DNA of 6,184 bases, taken from NCBI GenBank assembly GCA_016234525.1, contig JACRBK010000145.1, positions 1-6,184 of the forward strand, read 5' to 3'. The translations under genes were made by a program, and so were the position numbers. The stretch is from Chloroflexota bacterium. Lineage in GTDB: Bacteria > Chloroflexota > Anaerolineae > Aggregatilineales > Aggregatilineaceae. The first letter of the stretch is position 1. Each line of letters opens with the position of its first letter. Below the pieces are notes generated by a model, which was given only the letters and a program-made list of their open reading frames with translations, had not been told where the DNA came from and searched no databases. Positions 1-5,287 of the stretch are shown here, one piece after another.

Positions 1-612
1 ATCTTTTTTCTGATCAACGGCCCGCTCGAAATGGCGCTGCCCTATATTCTCTCGATCACCGGGCGCGAGTCGCTGTTGGGGCTGCTGCTAGGAGCGATGA
101 ATCTGGGGGCGCTGTCTGGGGCGGTGACCATCGCATTGATCGGGCGTGTCCGGCGGCGGATGCCGATCATCCTGGCGGGATATGGGCTGCTGGGGATCAT
201 GTTGATCGGTTATGGCGTGGCGCGCCACCCGGTCTTGATCGCGTTTTCGATCTTTTGGGCTATGTTTCCGCTGCCGCTGGCGGGAGCGCTGTTTACCTCG
301 ATTTTGCAGGTCAAGACTCCCGCCGATCTGCAAGGGCGAGTCTTTGCGCTCACCGGGCAGATGTTTATGCTGGCGACTCCCTTTTCATTTTTGATCACCG
401 GGGCGCTGGTGGATCGTCTGCTCGAACCCGCTGTGCATCGCTCCGGCTGGCGGATCGTCGCGCCGCTGGTGGGGCGGCAAGAGGGATCAGGAATGGGCCT
501 GCTGCTGGTCATTGTCGGCGCGATCATCCTGATCACCACGTTGGCGGCGGCGCTGAGTCCTCGACTCCGGCGCTTAGAGTCCGATCTGCCGGATTATAAT
601 TCATCGAGCTGA
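1..612 (+). CDS. MFS transporter, C-terminal half (partial, 5' end outside window)
   Basis: The reading frame is open from base 1 and ends at TGA 610-612, giving 203 residues of the C-terminal part of a major facilitator superfamily exporter. Several hydrophobic segments alternate with short basic loops, consistent with roughly the last five or six of twelve membrane helices. A basic loop (GRVRRRMP) follows a Gly/Ala-rich helix, as in the MFS_3 group (EntS / macrolide-efflux-like proteins). The stretch KTPADLQGRVFAL, followed by a hydrophobic segment and GALVDRLLEP, is typical of that group: the loop between helices 10 and 11 with a P-x2-LQGRV motif. The likely role is proton-driven efflux of a small molecule at the inner membrane; the substrate cannot be read from the sequence. 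The ATG at base 31 lies inside the frame and is not the start, because the same frame continues upstream with hydrophobic residues. The C-terminus is a short polar cytoplasmic tail. No clear terminator follows. Confidence 0.85.
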   Translation: MFFLINGPLEMALPYILSITGRESLLGLLLGAMNLGALSGAVTIALIGRVRRRMPIILAGYGLLGIMLIGYGVARHPVLIAFSIFWAMFPLPLAGALFTSILQVKTPADLQGRVFALTGQMFMLATPFSFLITGALVDRLLEPAVHRSGWRIVAPLVGRQEGSGMGLLLVIVGAIILITTLAAALSPRLRRLESDLPDYNSSS

Positions 613-619
613 ACCCCCA

Positions 620-648
620 TTCTTTTCGCGTGAATACTGCGCTATAAT
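620..648 (+). promoter_or_regulatory. Probable promoter of the TIR-TPR gene
   Basis: A perfect TATAAT lies at 643-648, preceded by TGCGC. Seventeen bases upstream, at 620-625, is a weak -35 (TTCTTT). Transcription from here would start near 655 and give a leader of about 38 bases before the ATG at 693. The -10 context recurs before two other genes in this window. Confidence 0.5.
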
Positions 649-692
649 AAAATCAACTTACAATCTCATTTGTTTCTGCGAGAGAGCCACCC

Positions 693-1478
693 ATGCCCGA
701 TGTCGAAAAAACCGTCTTTATCAGCTACCGCCGCAGTCATTATCCGTTTGTCGCACTCTCGACCTTCATGGACCTGCGCGCGCATGATTATGATGTGTTT
801 ATCGATGTGGAGGGCATCGACAGCAGGCCGTTTGATCCTGTTGTTCTCAACCAGATCTCCGCGCGCGCACATTTTTTGATTGTGTTGACACCGGGGGCGC
901 TTGATCATTGTGCTGATCCGGACGACTGGATGTGCCGCGAGATCGAATACGCCATAAAGTTGCAGCGCAATATTGTGCCTATTCTGGTGGGGATGTTTGC
1001 TTTTGCGGGTATAGAAAATCTCTTAACGGGCAGGCTGGTCGAACTGACGCGATTCAATGGCCTACAATGGTTATACCCAGATTTTGATCTAGTGTTGGAG
1101 CGTCTACGAACCGGGTTTTTGAACCAGCCTTTTTACGGCGTAATCCGTCCTACCCCTACCGCCGAGCGAGCTGTTGTACGGAGCAAGCTCGAAAAAGCTA
1201 CCCGCAGGTATGTAGGACTTATCGCTGAGCGGTATTTCTCGCACGGAAATCTACTTCACGATTTGGGGAATGATCAGGGCGCGATAGAGAACTATTCCGA
1301 AGCGATCCGCCTCAATCCAAAACATGCCCAGACCTATCTCAGCCGAGCACTGGTGTATGAGAAACAAGGGGAGTATCAAAAAGCACTGGCGGATTATGAC
1401 GCGGCGCTGCATATTATTCCACACGACATGCTGGTGAAGAAATGGCGCACTGAAGTGCTCAAGATAATGAAGAAATAG
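693..1478 (+). CDS. TIR domain protein with C-terminal TPR repeats, SARM1-like NADase candidate
   Basis: This 261-residue protein has no signal peptide or membrane helix, so it should be cytoplasmic. Residues 7 to about 140 form a TIR domain: strand A with box 1 VFISYRR (8-14), FIDVE (36-40) leading into the BB loop, LIVLTPGALDHC (62-73), then W79-x3-E83, NIVPI (93-97) and FNGLQW (121-126). E83 sits where NAD-cleaving TIR domains carry their catalytic glutamate (E642 in human SARM1). By recall, box 1, FIDVE, PGALDxC, W-x3-EI, NIVPI and FNG-x-x-W all match SARM1. Residues about 178-211 and 212-245 are two TPR units (GNLLHDLG...AIENYSEAIRLNP and SRALVYEKQGEYQKALADYDAAL), which usually mediate protein contacts. 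The expected activity is hydrolysis or cyclisation of NAD+, triggered through the TPR part; this is inferred. The start at ATG 693 has GAGAGAG at 680-686, six bases upstream. The gene stands alone, convergent with the dehydrogenase. Three 60-base blocks I counted are 45-52% GC, against 62% in one block of the neighbouring dehydrogenase gene, so it may have been acquired. A scaffold role without catalysis is the main alternative. Confidence 0.88.
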   Translation: MPDVEKTVFISYRRSHYPFVALSTFMDLRAHDYDVFIDVEGIDSRPFDPVVLNQISARAHFLIVLTPGALDHCADPDDWMCREIEYAIKLQRNIVPILVGMFAFAGIENLLTGRLVELTRFNGLQWLYPDFDLVLERLRTGFLNQPFYGVIRPTPTAERAVVRSKLEKATRRYVGLIAERYFSHGNLLHDLGNDQGAIENYSEAIRLNPKHAQTYLSRALVYEKQGEYQKALADYDAALHIIPHDMLVKKWRTEVLKIMKK

Positions 1479-1521
1479 CCGGCACAGCCAGCGGCACCCC
1501 TACCGAAAAACGACATTCGGC

Positions 1522-1550
1522 AGCGGCAGGGGATGAGGCCGCTTTTCTCT
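1522..1550 (+). terminator. Probable intrinsic terminator after the TIR-TPR gene
   Basis: AGCGGC (1522-1527) and GCCGCT (1538-1543) form a perfect 6-bp stem around a 10-base loop, followed by a pyrimidine tract (TTTTCTCT from 1543). It lies 44 bases after the TIR stop and touches the stop codon of the convergent dehydrogenase gene. An overlapping inverted repeat, CCCCTaCCGAA (from about 1497) with TTCGG and AGGGG (to about 1532), could fold in transcripts from either strand, so the 71-base gap may stop transcription both ways. The short U-tract keeps confidence moderate. Confidence 0.5.
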
Positions 1551-3055
1551 CACAGCCGCAAAAACGGAATCCAGCGCCGCAGCACCCGTTGAATCTTGAG
1601 CAGCCGGAACAACGTCGGATCAAGCTGAGTCAGGATCGGCTTAGCGATCCACAGCCGGTCCGTCAGGATCGACTGGGTGCGCACAAACCGCATTAATCCT
1701 TCCGGGCCGTTGCGCCGACCGATCCCGCTGTCTTTGACTCCGCCCGACGGCAGCGACGGCGTACCGATCACAAACTGGGTGCGGTTGATGCTGGTATCGC
1801 CCGCCTGAAGCTGCCGCGCCAGCCGTTGGCCGCGTTTGAGATCGCGCGTCAGGATCGCCGACGACAACCCATATTGGCTGTCGTTCGCCAGCCGGACTGC
1901 TTCTTCGGCGTTGGAAACGCGCATCACTGGCACCAGCGGCCCAAAAGTCTCTTCGCGCATGACGTCCATGGTGTGGTTCACATCGACTAAGATCGTCGGC
2001 TCAAAAAACAGCGGGCCAAGTTCCGGGCGGCGGCGCCCGCCGAAGATCACCTGCGCGCCTTTGCTGATCGCATCGGCTACTTGAGTCTCGCAGCGCCGGA
2101 CCTCGCGTTCATTGGTCATGCTGCCGACATGCACATCCAGGCCATCGCCCGGCCCAACGTTTAATTGGTGGGCATAGTGGGCCAGCCGCTCGACAAAGTG
2201 ATCATAGATGGTCTCCACTACATACACGCGCTCCGTGCTGACGCAGACCTGCCCGGCGTTTTCCAGCGCTCCCTGCAAGACGGTTGCAGCGGCCATATCC
2301 AGGTCCACATCTTCGAGCACGATCAGCGGGTCTTTGCCGCCTAATTCCAGGCTGTAGGGGATCAGCCGTTCGGCGGCGCGCACGGCGACCTTACGCCCGG
2401 TGGCGGTGCTGCCTGTCACAGCGATGTAATCCACCCGATCCACCAACGCCGCGCCGGTCTGCCCATCCCCCGTGATCACCTGGATCACGTCTTGAGGAAT
2501 CCCGGCCCGGTAGGCGCAGGCGGCGGCGTATTGGGCCGTGAACGGGGTTATCTCGCTGGGTTTGAGTACGGCGGTGTTTCCCGCCGCCAGCGCGGGAATA
2601 ACATCCAGATAGGCGTTGAGATAGGGATAATTCCAGGGGGTGATGAACCCCACCACGCCATACGGTTTGTAATAGACGCGGGCGTTCTGGATGATCGGAA
2701 ACATCGTGCGGCGGCGCTGGGGACGCAGCAGGCGCGGCGTGTGGTGGGCGTAATAATCGATCACATTGTCCAATACAATAATTTCGAGCAGCGCCCCCGT
2801 ATCATTTTTTCCGGTTTCGCGACGTATCGTCTGAATTATAGTTTCCCGGCTGCGCCACAGTTCATCGCCCCACAATTGCAGCAGACGCGCCCGCCCTCGG
2901 CTGCCGCGCGCGTCCCAGCCCGGCTGAGCCGCCCGCGCTCGATCCACTGCCGCGCCGATCTCTTCCGCCGAGTGATTCGTCACCGTGCCGACGGTTTCGC
3001 CGCTGACAGGGTCTTTTACCACGATCTGAGGAGAGTGTTCGATACCTGTTGTCAC
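1550..3055 (-). CDS. Aldehyde dehydrogenase family protein, GabD2 / succinate-semialdehyde dehydrogenase-like
   Basis: A 501-residue NAD(P)+-dependent aldehyde dehydrogenase (numbered from the GTG start), the normal length for this soluble tetrameric family, oxidising an aldehyde to an acid. All hallmark residues are present: N142 in TPWNYP (oxyanion hole), KPSE at 165-168 (cofactor), TGSTATG at 214-220 (Rossmann turn), E237 in LELGGK (general base), nucleophile C271 in AGQVC, and EETFGP at 368-373. The ending SGIGRRNGPEG plus a further tail recalls mycobacterial GabD2, so succinate semialdehyde is a reasonable guess; long-chain or aromatic aldehydes are also possible. The last 38 residues are basic and hydrophobic (RVLRRWIPFLRL at the end) and may touch a membrane or another protein. 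I chose GTG 3055 because AGGAG lies 8 bases before it and a -10-like site lies 35 bases before it. An in-frame ATG at 3076 would add 7 residues but has no good ribosome-binding site and would lie only about 7 bases from the predicted transcript start. The gene is monocistronic, divergent from the secreted repeat protein. Confidence 0.9.
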   Translation of the reverse strand: MTTGIEHSPQIVVKDPVSGETVGTVTNHSAEEIGAAVDRARAAQPGWDARGSRGRARLLQLWGDELWRSRETIIQTIRRETGKNDTGALLEIIVLDNVIDYYAHHTPRLLRPQRRRTMFPIIQNARVYYKPYGVVGFITPWNYPYLNAYLDVIPALAAGNTAVLKPSEITPFTAQYAAACAYRAGIPQDVIQVITGDGQTGAALVDRVDYIAVTGSTATGRKVAVRAAERLIPYSLELGGKDPLIVLEDVDLDMAAATVLQGALENAGQVCVSTERVYVVETIYDHFVERLAHYAHQLNVGPGDGLDVHVGSMTNEREVRRCETQVADAISKGAQVIFGGRRRPELGPLFFEPTILVDVNHTMDVMREETFGPLVPVMRVSNAEEAVRLANDSQYGLSSAILTRDLKRGQRLARQLQAGDTSINRTQFVIGTPSLPSGGVKDSGIGRRNGPEGLMRFVRTQSILTDRLWIAKPILTQLDPTLFRLLKIQRVLRRWIPFLRL

Positions 3056-3063
3056 GGTTATTG

Positions 3064-3068
3064 CTCCT
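3064..3068 (-). promoter_or_regulatory. Ribosome-binding site that favours the GTG start of the dehydrogenase
   Basis: AGGAG on the minus strand (CTCCT on plus) ends 8 bases before GTG 3055. It lies inside the codons that would be translated from the upstream ATG 3076, so it only makes sense if translation starts at the GTG. ATG 3076 itself is preceded by TTTTGACCGG, a poor Shine-Dalgarno context. Confidence 0.6.
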
Positions 3069-3089
3069 GCGCTCATCCGGTCAAAACCT

Positions 3090-3118
3090 ATTGTAACGCC
3101 AGTACCTTATTCCTAAAA
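3090..3118 (-). promoter_or_regulatory. Probable promoter of the aldehyde dehydrogenase gene
   Basis: On the minus strand TACAAT (3095 down to 3090) is preceded by GGCGT, and TTTTAG lies 17 bases further upstream (3118 down to 3113). The predicted start of transcription near 3083 gives a leader of about 28 bases to GTG 3055. The site lies in the 130-base divergent region shared with the secreted repeat protein. Confidence 0.4.
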
Positions 3119-3185
3119 CCGTAAGATTGATGGGCGGTCTTCGGTATGGCTGGTAAGTGCGCCATTCGAGTAAAGGGAGTAAAAA

Positions 3186-4472
3186 ATGCAACCTCGTTCT
3201 TTCTTAAAATGGTTATTCGTGCTGACCAGCGTTTTGACGATGCTGGTATTCGCGCCTCATCTGACAGTGTTGGCTCAAACTGACACCGACGGAGATGGCA
3301 TTATCGATACCGAAGATAACTGTCCGTTGGTAGTCAATCCCTATCAAGAGGATGCCGACGCCGATGGTGTTGGCGATGCTTGTGAACCCGATACGGACCT
3401 GGACGGTGTGATCGATGACCTGGATAACTGCCCGTTGGTGGTTAATCCTGCTCAAGAGGATGCTGACTCGGATGGCATCGGCGATGCCTGCGAACCTGAT
3501 ACCGACCTGGATACCGTGATCGATGATCTGGATAACTGCCTGTTGGTTCCCAACCTCGATCAACTCGATACCGACGGCGACGGCGTTGGTGACGCCTGCC
3601 AGGGTGATGCTGATGGCGATACCGTAGCCGACGAGTTAGATAACTGCCCGGTGGTCGCCAATCTCGATCAGCTTGACACGGACGCGGACGGCATTGGCGA
3701 CGCTTGCGAACCCGATACCGACCTGGATACCGTGATCGATGACCTGGATAACTGCCCGCTGGTCCCCAACCTTGATCAACTCGATACCGACGGCGACGGC
3801 GTTGGTGACGCCTGCCAGGGTGATTTTGATGGGGATACCATCGCAGACGAGTTGGATAACTGCCCGCTGGTTCCCAATCTGGATCAGCTTGACGCCGATG
3901 CAGATGGTATTGGTGATGCCTGCGAACCCGATTCCGACGCGGATGGTGTGATCGATGACCTGGATAACTGCCCGCTGGTCCCCAATCCCTTACAAGAGGA
4001 TGCTGACGCAGATGGCATCGGTGATGCCTGCGAAGAACCCGAAGAAGATGATTGCGATTTCCGTGACGATCACCCGGTAGCCTTATCGCTGGCGGCTGAA
4101 TTTGGCGTGGACTACTCTGTGATCGCGGGCTGGCGCTGCGAAGGTTTCGGCTTTGGTGAGATCGCTCATGCCCTGCTGATCGCAGAGCAGGTCGAAGGCA
4201 CGACCGCTGACGATGTGTTGCAGATGCGCCGGGATGGCGAGGGCTGGGGAAATATCAAGAAACACTATGACGTTCATCCCAGTTCGCTCGCGCCGGGCCA
4301 GGTGATCTCTGGACATCATGACTCCGAAGACGAAGCAGAAGATTCGGCGGAAGTAGACGGCCCTGGTAACAGCGAAAACGCGCCGGGACATTCGGGTGAC
4401 AATCCGGGTCACGGCGGAAACCCGCCCGGTCAGGATAAGGACAAAGATAAAGACAAGGGCAAGAAGAAGTAG
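3186..4472 (+). CDS. Secreted thrombospondin type 3 repeat protein with novel C-terminal module
   Basis: A 428-residue exported protein. Residues 1-30 are a signal peptide (basic start, hydrophobic core, likely cut after VLA30 before QT). Residues 33-284 are seven tandem 36-residue thrombospondin type 3 repeats, each with Asp-rich DxDxDG-like loops, one DNC and one DAC cysteine. In this family such repeats bind many Ca2+ ions and are stiffened by disulfides. Several copies read DLDTV or DGDT where the usual glycine is lost, which may weaken those sites. Residues 290-357 hold C290 and C318, a likely disulfide, and a short duplicated module (RxxGxGFGxI and RxxGxGWGxI) that I cannot assign to a named family. 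Residues about 376-428 are low complexity: acidic, then Gly/Asn/Pro/His-rich (NPGHGGNPPGQ), ending in a Lys/Asp run. There is no LPXTG or membrane anchor, so it is probably released or held through calcium or the tail. ATG 3186 has GGGAG at 3175-3179, six bases upstream. The function is unknown; an adhesive or surface-matrix role is only a guess. Confidence 0.85.
   Translation: MQPRSFLKWLFVLTSVLTMLVFAPHLTVLAQTDTDGDGIIDTEDNCPLVVNPYQEDADADGVGDACEPDTDLDGVIDDLDNCPLVVNPAQEDADSDGIGDACEPDTDLDTVIDDLDNCLLVPNLDQLDTDGDGVGDACQGDADGDTVADELDNCPVVANLDQLDTDADGIGDACEPDTDLDTVIDDLDNCPLVPNLDQLDTDGDGVGDACQGDFDGDTIADELDNCPLVPNLDQLDADADGIGDACEPDSDADGVIDDLDNCPLVPNPLQEDADADGIGDACEEPEEDDCDFRDDHPVALSLAAEFGVDYSVIAGWRCEGFGFGEIAHALLIAEQVEGTTADDVLQMRRDGEGWGNIKKHYDVHPSSLAPGQVISGHHDSEDEAEDSAEVDGPGNSENAPGHSGDNPGHGGNPPGQDKDKDKDKGKKK
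3282..4037 (+). repeat. Seven tandem 108-bp coding repeats (thrombospondin type 3 units)
   Basis: The units begin at 3282, 3390, 3498, 3606, 3714, 3822 and 3930, each exactly 108 bp (36 codons) with no insertions. Units 3 and 5 differ at 5 of 108 positions by my count and share about 48 bases exactly at their 3' ends. Units 4 and 6 differ at about 20 positions. The pattern 3-4 / 5-6 therefore points to duplication of a two-unit block of 216 bp. Confidence 0.93.
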
Positions 4473-4479
4473 GCCCGAT

Positions 4480-4533
4480 CCGTAGATCACTTGGGCAGGG
4501 GGCGCGGTCTGCCGCGCTCCCCATCATCTACGG
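4480..4533 (+). terminator. Two-tier GC-rich hairpin after the secreted repeat gene, possible terminator
   Basis: Eight bases after the stop codon, CCGTAGAT (4480-4487) pairs perfectly with ATCTACGG (4526-4533). Inside it, GGGGGCGCGG (4498-4507) pairs with CCGCGC-T-CCCC (4512-4522) around the loop TCTG, with one G-U pair. The inner stem alone is about 10 bp and very stable. No T-tract follows on the plus strand, so it is not a classic intrinsic terminator. It may end transcription with a factor, or protect the 3' end of the mRNA. Confidence 0.45.
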
Positions 4534-4556
4534 GTAGGTTATGGTATGTGGTGTCT

Positions 4557-4622
4557 GGGCTTCATCCCTTGTTATCCTTTGAACGGGGAGAAGTTCTAAG
4601 GGATGTCAAGGGATGAAGTCCC
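4557..4622. repeat. Long imperfect inverted repeat upstream of the sigma factor gene
   Basis: CTTCATCCCTTG (4560-4571) is a perfect inverted match to CAAGGGATGAAG (4607-4618), extended by GGG (4557-4559) with CCC (4620-4622) past a bulged T. The 35 bases between continue the stem: ATCC, TT and GAAC pair with GTTC, AA and GGAT around an 8-base GGGGAGAA loop. AAGGGATG also occurs twice in the right arm as a direct repeat (4598 and 4608). It could be a dispersed palindromic repeat, a mini mobile element, a transcript-end structure or an operator. Confidence 0.75.
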
Positions 4623-4642
4623 ACTTTATTGGGCCGGACCCT

Positions 4643-4671
4643 TTTTATATCAGGGGCAAGTGCGCTATAGT
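4643..4671 (+). promoter_or_regulatory. Probable promoter of the sigma factor gene
   Basis: TATAGT (4666-4671) is preceded by TGCGC, the same context as the -10 of the TIR gene. TTTTAT lies 17 bases upstream (4643-4648). Predicted transcription from about 4678 gives a leader of about 31 bases before ATG 4709. This looks like a housekeeping-type promoter. I see no canonical ECF-type GGAAC -35 here, so autoregulation by the encoded sigma factor is not evident. Confidence 0.45.
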
Positions 4672-4708
4672 TGGTTTATCGATCGTGCCACTTAACCCTT
4701 GAGAACGA

Positions 4709-5287
4709 ATGGTCGATCAACCAGATCAATTCTTAATCGAACGCGCCCAGCAGGGCGATGATAACGCCGTTGCGCTGCTCTATCGCCGCTATGTTTCTGC
4801 GATCACCCGGTACATTGCTTACCGGGTGTCGGATAATGCGGTTGTGGAAGACTTAACGGCAGAGGTGTTTTTACGTATGGTCGAGAGTTTGCCGGGGTAT
4901 CGCTTTACAGGCGCGCCCTTTGAGGCGTGGTTATACCGCATCGCGGCGGCGCGAGTCTCCGACCATTACCGCGCGCGTCAGCGCCACCCCCAAGAAGCAC
5001 TCACCGAAGCATTGCACGATGGTCATAAGCCATTGGAGATCACACTGCAAGACCAGCAGGAACTAGACGAACTGCGCGCCGCCTTGCACGAATTGAGCGA
5101 AGAACAGCAGACGATTTTGTTATTGCGGTTTGTCGAACGTAAAAGTCATGGCGAAGTGGCGCTGATCATTGATAAAAGTGTGCGAGCCGTCGCTACCATT
5201 CAGCACCGGGCGCTTAAACGACTGGCGGAACTGTTAGGGACGGCTAAAAAGGGCCGGTATTATATTCGGGGAGATCGCCATGAGTAA
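4709..5287 (+). CDS. RNA polymerase sigma factor, ECF subfamily (sigma-70 family)
   Basis: A 192-residue protein with the two-domain layout of ECF sigma factors, which redirect RNA polymerase to a small regulon. Residues about 10-92 are region 2: LYRRY, then VEDLTAEVFLRM (46-57, core binding and -10 contacts), then PFEAWLYRIAAARVSDHYR. Residues about 117-176 are region 4: LHELSEEQQTILLLRFVE, then the helix-turn-helix from about 145 (SHGEVALIIDKSVRAVATIQHRAL split over two helices) that reads the -35. The linker (residues about 93-115) is short and polar, with no region 3. The tail after 176 is short and basic, without the extra SnoaL-like domain of some families. ATG 4709 has only a weak GAGAA at 4701-4705, 3 bases away, which suggests modest translation. 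The stop codon overlaps the start of the next gene by 8 bases, so the partner is translationally coupled. That partner is very probably its regulator. Confidence 0.92.
   Translation: MVDQPDQFLIERAQQGDDNAVALLYRRYVSAITRYIAYRVSDNAVVEDLTAEVFLRMVESLPGYRFTGAPFEAWLYRIAAARVSDHYRARQRHPQEALTEALHDGHKPLEITLQDQQELDELRAALHELSEEQQTILLLRFVERKSHGEVALIIDKSVRAVATIQHRALKRLAELLGTAKKGRYYIRGDRHE
5268..5273 (+). promoter_or_regulatory. Strong ribosome-binding site for the DUF5667 gene inside the sigma gene
   Basis: GGGGAG lies in the last codons of the sigma factor gene, six bases before ATG 5280. It is clearly stronger than the sigma factor's own site. It fixes the start of the downstream gene, although a second in-frame ATG (codon 4) follows. 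Confidence 0.7.

Noticed and set aside
693..1478. A Thoeris, CBASS or short-Argonaute system around the TIR gene
   Set aside because: No partner gene (ThsA-like, cyclase or Argonaute) is next to it; both neighbours are a transporter and a dehydrogenase.
2492..3124. Long plus-strand open frame opposite the dehydrogenase (about 210 codons)
   Set aside because: The minus strand encodes a full aldehyde dehydrogenase with every catalytic motif. The opposite frame is low in recognisable structure and arises from GC-rich codons.
3146..3165. ATGGC / GCCAT hairpin in the leader of the secreted protein gene as a riboswitch
   Set aside because: It is a 5-bp stem with a 10-base loop, too small and lacking any known riboswitch features.
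3213..3563. Minus-strand open frame across the Asp-rich repeats
   Set aside because: Its own periodicity simply mirrors the plus-strand repeats, and it has no start context or domain.
3282..4037. Regular 108-bp repeats as a CRISPR-like or satellite array
   Set aside because: The repeats are in frame, have no unique spacers, and encode a recognisable thrombospondin type 3 unit.
4083..4527. Two minus-strand open frames over the end of the secreted protein gene and its hairpin
   Set aside because: They are shadows of the plus-strand coding sequence, without ribosome-binding sites or family features.
4631..4650. GGGCCGGACCC followed by TTTTT as an intrinsic terminator
   Set aside because: The stem is only 3 bp, and the T-run overlaps the likely -35 region of the sigma promoter.
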